DNA from: Rhodospirillales bacterium
GTDB taxonomy: Bacteria; Pseudomonadota; Alphaproteobacteria; Acetobacterales; Acetobacteraceae
NCBI GenBank assembly: GCA_025352665.1
Contig: JANXSM010000096.1
Span: 20,417-84,416, forward strand
Length of the DNA stretch: 64,000 nucleotides
Reading direction: 5' to 3'
Shown: piece after piece, positions 39,021-48,903 of the stretch
Position numbering within the stretch: the stretch's first letter is position 1
How the letters are laid out: each line of letters starts with the position of its first letter
The notes under the pieces: model-generated
Databases searched by the model: none
What the model was told of the DNA's origin: nothing
The model's input: the letters and a program-made list of their open reading frames with translations, nothing else
Program-made: the position numbers and the translations under genes

Positions 39021-39384
39021 AGGCCAGCATCGCACGCAGATCCTCGTCGTCGAGGACGAGTGGCTGATCGCCGACCAGATCGAAGCCGTGCTCGGTGACA
39101 TGCAGTGCGATGTGGTGGGCCCGGTGCCGGACGTTCGCCAGGCGCTGGAGATGCTGGAAAATCAGCTGGTGGAAGCCGCAGTCCTCGACATCTCCCTGGG
39201 CGCGGAGACAAGTTTTCCGATTGCCGACGTCCTGATCGCGCGCAGTATACCGTTCCTGTTCATGAGCGGATATGTGTCGCGCGATCTGCCTGAGCGGTTC
39301 CACACCCGCAACATCCTGTTGAAACCGGCCACCACCGGCCAGCTGACTGCCCAGATCACACTCCTGCTGGGCCAGCTTTCCTGA
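39013..39384 (+). CDS. single-domain response regulator
   Basis: 123-residue receiver with no output domain. Acidic pocket VEDEW, phospho-acceptor Asp59 in AVLDISLG, Ser in MSGY, and Lys in LLKPAT. It is translationally coupled to the HWE kinase. Receivers of this type commonly feed the general stress response or act as a phosphate sink, but neither PhyR, NepR nor EcfG is visible nearby. Confidence 0.95.
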   Translation: MPEGQHRTQILVVEDEWLIADQIEAVLGDMQCDVVGPVPDVRQALEMLENQLVEAAVLDISLGAETSFPIADVLIARSIPFLFMSGYVSRDLPERFHTRNILLKPATTGQLTAQITLLLGQLS

Positions 39385-39672
39385 ACAACCGGTAGGCCCC
39401 GTTGCACAGCACCAGTGCTGCGGCACTTACGTCGTGCGCGACAGCCAATGCGACATCCTCGGGAAATCCACCATCGATCAACTCCCGACCGGAGATCGAG
39501 CGGCGAATGAGACCGTCGCCCTGGGCTTCCGTCGCGCGGAATGCCTGCAGCGCCAGCTCGGCCTCCGCCGATCGTAGCCGTTCCAGCGCGTCGAGTGCCC
39601 GCGCCGAGCAGGTCTTCGATCGCCGGCCGCAGGCTGCCATCCGCGCAGCGCTCGTCGTCTATCAGACGTCAT
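39356..39672 (-). pseudogene. possible frameshifted gene remnant
   Basis: The 436 bp between the receiver and the deaminase have no intact gene. On the minus strand one frame reads IDDERCADGSLRPAIEDLL and, after a shift near 39598, another continues as ALDALERLRSAEAELALQ and ends AALVLCNGAYRLFRKAG at 39356. Joined, these make one coherent helical protein of about 100 residues, which suggests a gene broken by a single-base indel. I do not recognise the family. It could also be chance coding in GC-rich DNA. Confidence 0.3.
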
Positions 39673-39820
39673 TCCGGTCTAGACGACCGCCCTCGCGCGA
39701 CCGCCACGTCCACAGCCGTTGAGAACGACAGAACATCGACGATGACCAGAACCGCGCAGCGCGCCCGCAATGTCTCGACCCCGGCCATGCCCCATTCGAG
39801 CAGGACAGTCTCAGGGCGCG

Positions 39821-41167
39821 TCAATCAGCGAGGCTGCGCATCGCATGGTCCTGTCGTTGCATAAGGGCGGCGAGATCCAGACCTGGAATGGCGCCGTCTT
39901 CGACCACCCAGCGGCCACCGACCATGACCCGGTCGGCCCGGTGGGCGCCGCACAGCACCAACGCCGCGACCGGATCGGCAGCACCTGCGAACCGCAGCTC
40001 GTCCAGCTTGAACAATGCGAGGTCGGCGATCTGGCCGACCGCGATACGCCCCAGCTCGGGCCGGCCGATGCAGGCGGCCGAGCCTTCGGTTGCCCAGCGC
40101 AGCGCGTCGTGATGGCTCACCTTGTCGGCACCGTAGCGGCTGCGCTGCAGCAAAAAGGCTGCGCGCACCTCCTGCATCAGGTTTGAGGCGTTGTTGGAGG
40201 CCGAGCCATCCACGCCAAGGCCCACCTTCATGCCGGCCTGTTCCATGTCACAGACCATGCAGGTGCCGGACGCGAGAATTTGGTTGGAACAGGGGCAGTG
40301 GCTGACGGTGACACCCGCCTTCGCCATGCGACCCACTTCGGCTGGGTTGAAATGAATGCCATGCGCCAGCCAGGAACGATCGTGCAGCCAGCCGCAATCC
40401 TCGAGATAGTCGAGCGGACGGCAGTTGTAGGTCTGCTCGCAGAACCGCACCTCATCCTCGGTCTCGGCCAGATGCGTGTGCAGACGCACGTTCAGCTTCG
40501 CAGCCAGTTCGGCGGTGCTGCGCATCAATCCGCGGGTGACGGAGAACGGCGAGCAAGGTGCAAGGGCAATCTGCACCATGGCGTCGGGTTTTGGGTCGTG
40601 GAAGCTGTTCACCAGCCGCTCGCTGTCGAGCAGGATCGTGTCTTCGTCTTGCACCACCTCGTCCGGCGGCAGGCCACCGTCGCGTTGGCTGAGGTTCATC
40701 GAGCCACGGGTCAGAACCACCCGCTGGCCGAGCCTGCGGGCGACATCGACCTCGACGTCGATCGCGTGCTCCAGGCCCGGCGGAAACACGTAGTGATGGT
40801 CGGTGGTGGTGGTGCAGCCGGACAGCAGCAGCTCGGCCATGGCCACCGTCACCGCCGTCTCCAGCGAGTCTGGGGTCATCCGCGCCCAAACGGGGTACAG
40901 CGCCTGCAGCCAGGGGAACAGCGTCCGGTCCAGCGAGGACGGCAACGCGCGGGTCAGCGTCTGGTAGAAATGATGATGGGTGTTGATGAGACCCGGGGTG
41001 ACCACATGGGCAGACGCATCGAATATTGTGCAGCCCGGCGTGGCCGGCTGGCCGCCCGCTGGCACCAGCTCCACAATGCGGCCGCCGTCGATGACCACGC
41101 CCCCCTCCGCGCTCGCCGCGATAATTCCCAGTGGGTTGCGCAGCCAGAGCGGAACGGGCGTTGTCAT
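39821..41167 (-). CDS. amidohydrolase, 8-oxoguanine/guanine deaminase type
   Basis: 448 residues, cytosolic metal-dependent deaminase of the TrzN/AtzA/8-oxoguanine deaminase group. Metal ligands: His pair in LINTHHHFYQ, His in LHTHLAETEDEV, His in LAHGIHF, and Asp in GLGVDGSASN. The ATG at 41167 gives the expected start MTTPVPLWLRNP. The gene closes the purine island, 4 bp after the BMP substrate-binding gene, so deamination of guanine, 8-oxoguanine or a related imported purine to an XDH substrate or product is likely. Confidence 0.92.
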   Translation of the reverse strand: MTTPVPLWLRNPLGIIAASAEGGVVIDGGRIVELVPAGGQPATPGCTIFDASAHVVTPGLINTHHHFYQTLTRALPSSLDRTLFPWLQALYPVWARMTPDSLETAVTVAMAELLLSGCTTTTDHHYVFPPGLEHAIDVEVDVARRLGQRVVLTRGSMNLSQRDGGLPPDEVVQDEDTILLDSERLVNSFHDPKPDAMVQIALAPCSPFSVTRGLMRSTAELAAKLNVRLHTHLAETEDEVRFCEQTYNCRPLDYLEDCGWLHDRSWLAHGIHFNPAEVGRMAKAGVTVSHCPCSNQILASGTCMVCDMEQAGMKVGLGVDGSASNNASNLMQEVRAAFLLQRSRYGADKVSHHDALRWATEGSAACIGRPELGRIAVGQIADLALFKLDELRFAGAADPVAALVLCGAHRADRVMVGGRWVVEDGAIPGLDLAALMQRQDHAMRSLAD

Positions 41168-41171
41168 CTTG

Positions 41172-42242
41172 TCAGATCTTGCCTTGCACCCCCGCAACGA
41201 ACCAGTTCATCGCGGCGATGTCCTTGTCCGCCAACGAAGCACCTGCGGCAACTTTGATCTTACCGTCTTGGCCGGTGATCGGCCCGGCAAACGGATGCAG
41301 CTTACCGGCGGCGATATCGGCCGTCTTGGTCGCGATCTCGGCGGCAACATTGCCCGGCACCGCAGGGTTCAGCTTGGCCAGCTTGACCATGCCCTGGCCG
41401 ATACCGCCCCACACGTCGTCCGACTTCCAAGTGCCGGCGATGGCCGCTTTCACCGTGTTGATGTAATACTGGTCCCATACCATCGTGACAGCCGTGAGGC
41501 AGGTCTTGGGACCATACTTCGACATGTCAGAATTATAGCCCACGGTATAGACGCCCTTCTCCTCACCGGCCTGCGCCACCGCGGTGCTGTCGGTGTGATG
41601 GGTGATGAAATCGGCCCCCTGGGCGATCAACGTGTCGGCGGCCGCACGCTCCTTGCCCGGGTCGAACCAGCTGCTGGTCCATACCACCTTCACCGTGGCC
41701 TTCGGATTGACCGATTGTGCGCCCAGCAGCGTGGCGTTGATGCCCTGCACCACCTCGGGGATCGGGAAAGCCGCGACATAGCCGATCACGCCCGACTTGC
41801 TCATGCGCCCGGCGATGACGCCTGCGAGATAACGGCCTTCGTAGAAGCGCGCCGAGTAGGTCGAGACATTGGCCGCCCGCTTATAGCCGGTGGCATGGGC
41901 GAAATGGACCTTGGGGAAGGCCTGCGCCACCTTCAGCGTCGGGTTCATGTAGCCGAACGAGGTGGTGAAAATCATCTGGTTGCCCGACGTGGCGAGCTGG
42001 CGGATCACGCGTTCGGAATCGGCGCCCTCCTCGACATTCTCGACGAAGCTCGACTTCACTGCAGTCCCCAGCGCGGCATCCATGGCGCGGCGGCCGAGCT
42101 CATGCTGGAAGGTCCAACCGGCATCGCCGATCGGCGCCACATAGACGAAGGCAACCTTGGTGGGGTCGGCGGCAAACGCCGGCCGCAGCAAGGCGGGGGC
42201 AATCAGCGAGCTGCCAAGCAGCGTGCGGCGCGAGATGGTCAT
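41172..42242 (-). CDS. BMP-family ABC transporter substrate-binding protein
   Basis: 356 residues with an exported N-terminus (twin-arginine SRRTLLG, cleavage probably after AFA near residue 24). The mature part has the BMP/PnrA pattern: VAFVYVAPIGDAGWTFQHE, FVENVEEGADSERVI, FTTSFGYMNPTLKVA. BMP proteins bind nucleosides or purines; the clustering with xdh genes fits purine uptake. It is 16 bp after the second permease gene. Confidence 0.95.
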   Translation of the reverse strand: MTISRRTLLGSSLIAPALLRPAFAADPTKVAFVYVAPIGDAGWTFQHELGRRAMDAALGTAVKSSFVENVEEGADSERVIRQLATSGNQMIFTTSFGYMNPTLKVAQAFPKVHFAHATGYKRAANVSTYSARFYEGRYLAGVIAGRMSKSGVIGYVAAFPIPEVVQGINATLLGAQSVNPKATVKVVWTSSWFDPGKERAAADTLIAQGADFITHHTDSTAVAQAGEEKGVYTVGYNSDMSKYGPKTCLTAVTMVWDQYYINTVKAAIAGTWKSDDVWGGIGQGMVKLAKLNPAVPGNVAAEIATKTADIAAGKLHPFAGPITGQDGKIKVAAGASLADKDIAAMNWFVAGVQGKI

Positions 42243-42258
42243 GGGCGGTCTCTCCAAT

Positions 42259-43188
42259 TCAGGTCGATGGGTGAAACGAGCGACCAAGGGCCGCCGGCGC
42301 GTTGAGCTTGGTGCGTGTGGTGTCGCGAGAGATCAACACCAGAACTGCAATGGTCGCAAGATATGGCAATGTCGCCAGCAGCTGCGGCGGAATGTCGATG
42401 CCCAGCGCCTCCACCTGGAACTGCGCGATGGTGACAAAACCGAACAGCAAGGCGCCCAGCGCGAGCATGATGGGCTTCCAGGTGGAGAACACCACGAGTG
42501 CCAGCGCGATCCAGCCGCGGCCGGCGACCATGTTCTCCGTCCACATCGGCGTGTAGGCCAGCGACAGGTACGAGCCCGCCAGCCCGCTCATCGCGCCGCC
42601 GAACATGACCGCGAAATAGCGGATGCGGATGACGGGGTAGCCGAGCGCGAAGGCCACATCATGCGACTCACCGACGGCGCGAAGCACCAGGCCGCCGCGC
42701 GCCCGCGTCAGATACCAGTGGACCAGGAACGGAGCGACCACTGCGACCATGACCAGCGGATCGATCAGCAGCAGCTGTTGCACGGCAGGCGAGGCCTCGC
42801 TCAGATGCGGCGAGATCACGGTGGCAAGCCCGGTGATTGGGTGGCTTTGGTAATCCACACCCAGCAGCGCCGACAGGCCGATGCCGAAGATGGTCAGCGC
42901 CAGGCCGGTGGCCACCTGGTTCGCCAGCAGCGACAGGGTGAGAAATCCGAACACCAGCGCCATCGCGGCTCCCGCCAGCATGGCAGCGATCATGCCGAGC
43001 GCCGGATTGCCGGTCACCACCGTCGCCATAAAACCCACGGCGGCTCCCACCAACATCATGCCCTCGATGCCGAGGTTGAGCACGCCGCTGCGCTCGGTGA
43101 CGAGTTCGCCCAAGCCCGCCAACACCAAGGGGGTCGCCGCCCGCAGCGTCGCCACCAGGATGGCCAGGATAATGCCGGGATCAGGCAT
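42259..43188 (-). CDS. ABC transporter permease (BPD_transp_2)
   Basis: 309-residue inner-membrane permease with about eight to nine hydrophobic segments and the family motif GVLNLGIEGMMLVGA. It pairs with the permease encoded at 43181-44260, which it overlaps by 8 bp. The type matches nucleoside/BMP importers (YufQ-like). Confidence 0.93.
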   Translation of the reverse strand: MPDPGIILAILVATLRAATPLVLAGLGELVTERSGVLNLGIEGMMLVGAAVGFMATVVTGNPALGMIAAMLAGAAMALVFGFLTLSLLANQVATGLALTIFGIGLSALLGVDYQSHPITGLATVISPHLSEASPAVQQLLLIDPLVMVAVVAPFLVHWYLTRARGGLVLRAVGESHDVAFALGYPVIRIRYFAVMFGGAMSGLAGSYLSLAYTPMWTENMVAGRGWIALALVVFSTWKPIMLALGALLFGFVTIAQFQVEALGIDIPPQLLATLPYLATIAVLVLISRDTTRTKLNAPAALGRSFHPST

Positions 43189-44260
43189 GTTTCACCCCTG
43201 GCTTCAGCACCAGCCGCGGCCGGTAGAGAATGAGCACGTCGGCTGCAAGAAGAAAGAACAGCAGCAGGCCCTGGATCACGCCGGTGGCCGCGGGTGGCAG
43301 TTGCAGGTCCATCTGCAGCCCCTCGCCGCCCAGATAGATCAACGCCATCAGCAGCGAGGCGAACAGGATTCCAACCGGATTGAGCCGGCCCAGGAAGGCC
43401 ACGATGATGGCGGCATAGCCGTAGCCCGGCGAGATGATCGGCTGCAGCTGTCCGACCGGACCCGCGACCTCGCAGATCCCCGCAAGACCGGCAAGGCCGC
43501 CCGACAGCAACAGACTGAACCACACGGTGCCGGCGGCGCTGAACCCCGCATACCGCGCAGCCCCAGGCGCCAGGCCCGCCACACGGATGCGGTAGCCGGT
43601 CATCGTCCGACCCAGCAGAACGGCGGCCAACGGCACCACGGCGAGGGCGAACAGAGCGCCGATGTTCAGCCGCGCGCCCTCCACCAGCAACGGCAGCGTT
43701 GCATGCGGAAGAAACTGGCGGGTCTGCGGGAAATTGAAACCTTCGGGATCCTGCCAGGGACCGTGCACGAGCCAGCCGAGGATCTGCACCGCCACATAGG
43801 ACAGCATCAGCGTCGTCAGAATTTCATGCGCATTGTATTTCGTGCGCAGGAAAGCCGGAATGGCGGCCCACAGCGCGCCACCGGCGATGCCTGCCAGCAG
43901 CATCAGCGGCAGCACCAGGGCGCCGCCACTTTCACCGAACGCCAAGGCCACGCCGCCGCCGCAAATGGCGCCGATGGTGAACTGCCCTTCAGCGCCGATA
44001 TTCCAGACATTGGCCCGGCAGCCGATGGCGATACCCACGGCGCACAGCAACAAAGGTGTCGCTTTCAATCCCAGCTCCGTCAGCCCCATCACCGTGCCCA
44101 AAGGAGCGATGAACAGAGTGTACAGCGCCACCAGCGGATCGCGGCCGAGCAGCGCGAACAACAGGCCCGCCGCCACTGCCGACAGGACCACGGCGACCAC
44201 CGGCGACAGCCACACCATGGCAGCCAGCCGCGCCGGGCGCGCCTCGAGCTTAAGCTGCAT
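43181..44260 (-). CDS. ABC transporter permease (BPD_transp_2)
   Basis: 359-residue membrane permease of the YufP type. Characteristic NVWNIGAEGQFTIGAICGG and YNAHEILTTLMLSYVA. It overlaps the ATPase gene by 11 bp and the second permease by 8 bp, so the four transport genes are one tightly coupled unit. Confidence 0.93.
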   Translation of the reverse strand: MQLKLEARPARLAAMVWLSPVVAVVLSAVAAGLLFALLGRDPLVALYTLFIAPLGTVMGLTELGLKATPLLLCAVGIAIGCRANVWNIGAEGQFTIGAICGGGVALAFGESGGALVLPLMLLAGIAGGALWAAIPAFLRTKYNAHEILTTLMLSYVAVQILGWLVHGPWQDPEGFNFPQTRQFLPHATLPLLVEGARLNIGALFALAVVPLAAVLLGRTMTGYRIRVAGLAPGAARYAGFSAAGTVWFSLLLSGGLAGLAGICEVAGPVGQLQPIISPGYGYAAIIVAFLGRLNPVGILFASLLMALIYLGGEGLQMDLQLPPAATGVIQGLLLFFLLAADVLILYRPRLVLKPGVKHA

Positions 44261-45812
44261 GGGCGTGTTCCCGAACCGCCGCCTGGCGCTGGCCGCCCAT
44301 CAGCAGGCCCACCTCCTCCAACGTCGTGGTTGCCGGGGGCTTCGGCGTGGACAGCCGCCCGCCCGACAGCACGGCGATACGGTCACATATCTCAAACAGC
44401 TCGGCCAGGTCCTCGGACACGATCAGCACACCGACACCGCTGTCGCTGAGGGCAATGATCTGCTGGCGGATGGCCAATGCCGCGCCGATATCCACCCCCC
44501 AGGTCGGGTGCGCCGCCAACAGCACGCGCGGGGCCGCGCCGATTTCGCGGCCGATGATAAATTTCTGCATGTTGCCGCCAGACAGGCTGCCCGCTGTCGC
44601 CTCGATCCCTGTGGCGAGCACGCGAAACTCCGCCAGGATCGAGCGCGCGAACGTCCGTAGCGCCGGAAAACGGATGAACCCATGCCGTACAATGGCGCTC
44701 GAGGCCCCCGTCAGCAGCGCATTCTCCGCCAGACTCATTTCCGCCACCGCCCCGCGCCCCAGACGCTCCTCCGGCACGAAGGCCAGGCCGATGCGCCGAC
44801 GTCCGGCCGCTCCCACCCGACCTGCCGGCTGTCCCACGATGACCACAGAGTCGGCCCGGGGTGCCAGTCGCTCGCCCGACAGCGCCGCCAGCAGCTCCTT
44901 TTGACCGTTCCCCGAAACCCCCGCGATCCCCACGATCTCGCCTGCTCGGACATCCAGCGATACCCTGTGCAGATCGGTGCCGAACGGCTCGTCCGACGGC
45001 AGTGACAGATCGTTCACCACCAGGCAGCTCGCGCCTGTCGTGGCCGCCGTGGTGCGCCCGCATTGCGGCAAGGTGGCGCCGATCATGAGCTCCGCCATGG
45101 CGGCCGGGCTCTCCTGGCGCGGATCGCAATGGCCGGACAGGCGGCCCGCGCGGAGCACCGTGGCCGCCTCACACAGCGCCTTGATCTCCTCCAGCTTGTG
45201 ACTGATGTACAGCACGCTGCAGCCCTCGGCCGCGAGCCTTCGCAGCATGACGAACAGGCCTTCCGCCTCCTGCGGAGTCAGCACCGAGGTCGGTTCGTCA
45301 AGGATGAGCAGGGTCGGTTCCGCCAGCAGGCAGCGCACGATCTCGACGCGCTGGCGCTCGCCGACCGAAAGATGATGGATATGCCGTTGCGGATCCACGA
45401 CCAGACCGTAGCGTACGGCCACTTCGCGAATGCGCGGTGCCAGCGCCCGCGGATGCTGCTTGTTGCCGAGCCCGAGTGCGATGTTCTCCGCCACCGTCAG
45501 CGCCTCGAACAGCGAGAAATGCTGGAACACCATACCCACGCCCATGGCCCGTGCGGCATTGGGATCGGCGATCGAAACCGGCGCCCCTTCCCACAGGATC
45601 TCACCCTCGTCAGGTTTGACCAGGCCGTAGATGATCTTCACCAGCGTCGATTTGCCGGCCCCGTTCTCGCCGAGCAGGGCGTGGATCTCGCCTGGCTGAA
45701 CCACGAGATCGATGCCGATATTGGCCCGTGTCGTGCCATAGGTCTTGCTGATGCCGCGCAACTCAAGCCGCGGCGGCTGGCCCACACGTGGGCTCACATG
45801 CACACCGCACAT
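44250..45812 (-). CDS. double-domain ABC transporter ATPase (nucleoside importer)
   Basis: 520 residues with two ABC domains. The first is complete: Walker A GENGAGKS, signature LSVGERQRVEI, Walker B LLILDEPTS, switch His in SHKL. In the second, Walker A reads GVSGNGQKELL (lysine shifted), the signature is LSGGNMQK and Walker B is degenerate (VLLAAHPTWG); this pattern is normal for sugar/nucleoside-type double ATPases. ATG at 45812 (MCGVHVSP), 19 bp inside the end of xdhC. It energises the two permeases downstream. Confidence 0.94.
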   Translation of the reverse strand: MCGVHVSPRVGQPPRLELRGISKTYGTTRANIGIDLVVQPGEIHALLGENGAGKSTLVKIIYGLVKPDEGEILWEGAPVSIADPNAARAMGVGMVFQHFSLFEALTVAENIALGLGNKQHPRALAPRIREVAVRYGLVVDPQRHIHHLSVGERQRVEIVRCLLAEPTLLILDEPTSVLTPQEAEGLFVMLRRLAAEGCSVLYISHKLEEIKALCEAATVLRAGRLSGHCDPRQESPAAMAELMIGATLPQCGRTTAATTGASCLVVNDLSLPSDEPFGTDLHRVSLDVRAGEIVGIAGVSGNGQKELLAALSGERLAPRADSVVIVGQPAGRVGAAGRRRIGLAFVPEERLGRGAVAEMSLAENALLTGASSAIVRHGFIRFPALRTFARSILAEFRVLATGIEATAGSLSGGNMQKFIIGREIGAAPRVLLAAHPTWGVDIGAALAIRQQIIALSDSGVGVLIVSEDLAELFEICDRIAVLSGGRLSTPKPPATTTLEEVGLLMGGQRQAAVREHAHAA

Positions 45813-46600
45813 GATGTGCAAGCCGGATCGCTGCTGGCCTCTGACAAATGCCAATTCTCCTCCGCACGAGTTGAGCGGAGTTGCAGCAATTGTGCCACCA
45901 CCGAAATGGCGATTTCGGCGGCGAGCTTCCCGCCCGCACCGGGAACGCCGATCGGGCAGATCAGCCGCGCCGGATCCAGGCCGCGCGCCCGCAACCGGCT
46001 CACGAAGCGCGCACGCTTCGTGTTCGATCCGATCAGGCCAACGCTTGCGAGATCGGCTCGCGCAAGGCAGGCCGCGACGATGTCGAAATCCAATTGATGG
46101 TCGTGCGTCATCACCAGCACAGTCGTGCCGCTCGCAAGACGTGCAACTTCGCCGACCGGATCGGCCGTCGGTGCTGCCGGTCCTGGCAGATCGGTCCGCT
46201 GGTCGATCCATCGCAGCTGGCACGGCAGGTCTGCGAGCAGATTTGCGATGGCCCGCCCGACATGGCCCGCACCGAACAAGGCGATTTCCCAGGCGGGCGG
46301 CGCCACCACCTCGAACAGCACCGACACCGCTCCCCCGCAGCACTGGCCCAAAGCCGGCCCCAACGGATAGCGGCGCAACAAGGGGCCCGCTGTGCCCATC
46401 AGCATCAACCGCGCCTCGGCGATGGAGTCGAATTCCAACCGACCACCGCCGATCGTGCCATACGATGCATCTCGCGTGACAACCATCTTGGCGCCCGCCT
46501 CGCGCGGCGCCGAGCCCTGTACGGACGCCAATGTCACGAGCACGCAAGCTCGCCCCGCTGCATCTGCTTCCTGCAGTGCTGCCAGCCACACCGGCGTCAT
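45794..46600 (-). CDS. xdhC: xanthine dehydrogenase accessory protein XdhC
   Basis: 268 residues. It binds molybdenum cofactor, sees to its sulfuration and inserts it into XdhB; it is not part of the final enzyme. Pattern: LVTLASVQGSAPREAGAKM, GTIGGGRLEF, the cysteine pair in GQCCGGAV, a Rossmann part starting ALFGAGHVGRAI, and C-terminal LIGSNTKRARF. The C-terminal tail (TSCAVCM) has two extra cysteines. It overlaps xdhB by 4 bp. Confidence 0.96.
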   Translation of the reverse strand: MTPVWLAALQEADAAGRACVLVTLASVQGSAPREAGAKMVVTRDASYGTIGGGRLEFDSIAEARLMLMGTAGPLLRRYPLGPALGQCCGGAVSVLFEVVAPPAWEIALFGAGHVGRAIANLLADLPCQLRWIDQRTDLPGPAAPTADPVGEVARLASGTTVLVMTHDHQLDFDIVAACLARADLASVGLIGSNTKRARFVSRLRARGLDPARLICPIGVPGAGGKLAAEIAISVVAQLLQLRSTRAEENWHLSEASSDPACTSCAVCM

Positions 46601-48903
46601 TCCGCAGCCTCCGCCAGCGCCACCTGAGACCGCCGCGACTCGATCGCCATGAGGACTCGCTCCGGGGTTGCCGGCGCGTCCAGCGCAACAGGACCAGATC
46701 CAACCGAGGCCACCGCATCCCGCAGCGCATGCAGCACAGATATCGCCAGCATCAACGGCGGCTCGCCGACCGCCTTGGCGCGATGCACGGTCTCCTCGAC
46801 ATTCTCATTGTGATAGAGCGCCACACGAAAATCCGCCGGCACGTCGCCGCAGGCTGGGATCTTGTACGTGGACGGCGCGTGCGTGCGCAGCCGGCCGCGC
46901 TCGTCCCACCACAGCTCCTCTGTGGTCAGCCAGCCGGCCCCCTGGACGAAACCACCTTCGATCTGGCCGATATCGATGGCCGGGTTCAACGACCGTCCGC
47001 AATCATGCAGGATGTCCACCCGGGTCAGCCGATATTCCCCGGTGAGCGTGTCGATCTCGACCTCGCTGACGGCGGCGCCATAGGCGAAATAGAAGAACGG
47101 ACGGCCGGTCATCGTCTCTGCGTCATAGGCGAGCCCGGGCGTGCGGTAGAAACCGGTGGAGGATAGTGACAGGCGCTGTCGATAGGCGCTGCGCACGATC
47201 TCGACGAAGGATTGCGACTTGCCGCCGCCGCTCACCAGGCCGTCCATAAATCGAATTTGTTCGGCGGGAACGCCGAAATCCGCCGAGGCCACACCTGCCA
47301 GTCGGTCGCGGATCGTCTCCGCTGCCACCTGTGCCGCACGGCCGTTGAGATCCGAGCCTGACGATGCCGCCGTCGGCGAGGTGTTCGGCACCTTCTCCGT
47401 CGTGGTCGCGGTGATCTTCACGCGGGCCAGTGAGAGCCCGAATACATCGGCCACGATCATGGCGACCTTGGTGTTGAGCCCCTGCCCCATCTCCGTGCCA
47501 CCGTGATTCAGCAGGACGCTGCCATCGGTATAGACATGCACGAGCGCCCCGGCCTGGTTCATCTGGGTCAGGGTGAAGGAGATGCCGAATTTCACCGGTG
47601 TGAGAGCGATCCCGCGCTTGCGCCAGAGATGCGCGGCATTGAAGGCGCTCACATCGGCACGGCGCGTGGCGTAGTCAGCGGTTTCGGCCAGTTTCGCGAC
47701 CAGTGCCGACGTGATGTTGTCCTCAACCCGCATGCCGTACGGAGTCACGTTGCGCGGTGCGGCGCCATAGAAGTTGCGTTGACGCACCAGCAACGGCTCC
47801 AGATCGAGATGCCGCGCGATGGCGTCCATCACATGCTCGATCGCCACCATTCCCTGTGGGCCGCCGAAGCCGCGGAAGGCCGTGTTGGAGACCGTATGCG
47901 TCTTGCAGCGATGCGAGACGATCAAGGCGTGTTCAAGAAAATAGGCGTTGTCGGCATGAAACATGGCGCGGTCGTTGATCGCGGCCGACAGGTCTGGCGA
48001 CATGCCACAGCGGCTGGCGAAGTCGAAGGATATGGCTGAGACGACGCCTTCGCCGTCGAACCCGACGTCGTACAGCACGCGGAAATCATGCCGCTTGCCG
48101 GTCAGGATCATGTCGTCGTCGCGGTCCAGCCGCAACTTCACGGGTCGCCCCGTTCGCTGCGCCAACAAGGCCGCGATGACCGCCACCAGAGACGCCTGTG
48201 ATTCCTTGCCGCCGAACGCACCGCCCATGCGCCGCGTCTGGCACACGACGGCGTGGTCGGACAGTCCCAGCGCACGGGCAGTCAGATGCTGCACTTCGGT
48301 CGGATGCTGGGTGGAACCATGAACGACGATATCGCCGTCCTCCCCCGGCACCGCGAGCGCCGCCTGGCCCTCGAGGTAGAAATGCTCCTGTCCGCCCATG
48401 GCGAGCCGGCCGGACAGCCGGTGTGGCGCTGCCGCCAGTGCGGCCTCGGGATTGCCCCGTCGCAGGGTCTTGCTCGGCAGCACAAACGCCTGCTGCGCCA
48501 TCGCGTCGTCGATGGTCAGGATCGGCTGCAGCAGCTCATATTCGATCTTGGCCAGCGCCGCTGCACGGCGCGCTGCACCAATCGAGCCCGCCGCCACCGC
48601 AAAGATCGACTGGCCGTGATATTCCACGAGCCCCGGCGCGAAGATGGGATCGCCGGGCATCGCGGGCCCAACGTCGTTCACGCCTGGCACATCGGCGGCG
48701 GCCATGACGGCGACAACGCCCGGCGCCGTGGCGACGGCTGACAGATCCATGGCCGAGATGCGGGCATGCGCGTGCGGGCTCAACGCAATGAAGGCGTGCA
48801 GCAGGCCTGCGGGCTCCGGCAGATCGTCCAGATAGCGCGCCGTTCCGCAAACATGCAGATGCGCGCTGTCATGCACCGCGGAGGTTCCGACCACGGCGCT
48901 CAT
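46597..48903 (-). CDS. xdhB: xanthine dehydrogenase molybdopterin-binding subunit
   Basis: 768 residues, catalytic subunit oxidising hypoxanthine and xanthine to urate. N-terminal HVCGTARYLDDLPEP, STQHPTEVQ, the Moco-binding GGAFGGKESQ, the loop AFRGFGGPQG with the conserved Arg, and the C-terminal VGEPPLML containing the catalytic Glu nearby. Length and motifs are those of bacterial XdhB, clearly different from the form II CoxL at the left end of the window. It overlaps xdhA and xdhC by 4 bp each. Confidence 0.98.
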   Translation of the reverse strand: MSAVVGTSAVHDSAHLHVCGTARYLDDLPEPAGLLHAFIALSPHAHARISAMDLSAVATAPGVVAVMAAADVPGVNDVGPAMPGDPIFAPGLVEYHGQSIFAVAAGSIGAARRAAALAKIEYELLQPILTIDDAMAQQAFVLPSKTLRRGNPEAALAAAPHRLSGRLAMGGQEHFYLEGQAALAVPGEDGDIVVHGSTQHPTEVQHLTARALGLSDHAVVCQTRRMGGAFGGKESQASLVAVIAALLAQRTGRPVKLRLDRDDDMILTGKRHDFRVLYDVGFDGEGVVSAISFDFASRCGMSPDLSAAINDRAMFHADNAYFLEHALIVSHRCKTHTVSNTAFRGFGGPQGMVAIEHVMDAIARHLDLEPLLVRQRNFYGAAPRNVTPYGMRVEDNITSALVAKLAETADYATRRADVSAFNAAHLWRKRGIALTPVKFGISFTLTQMNQAGALVHVYTDGSVLLNHGGTEMGQGLNTKVAMIVADVFGLSLARVKITATTTEKVPNTSPTAASSGSDLNGRAAQVAAETIRDRLAGVASADFGVPAEQIRFMDGLVSGGGKSQSFVEIVRSAYRQRLSLSSTGFYRTPGLAYDAETMTGRPFFYFAYGAAVSEVEIDTLTGEYRLTRVDILHDCGRSLNPAIDIGQIEGGFVQGAGWLTTEELWWDERGRLRTHAPSTYKIPACGDVPADFRVALYHNENVEETVHRAKAVGEPPLMLAISVLHALRDAVASVGSGPVALDAPATPERVLMAIESRRSQVALAEAAE

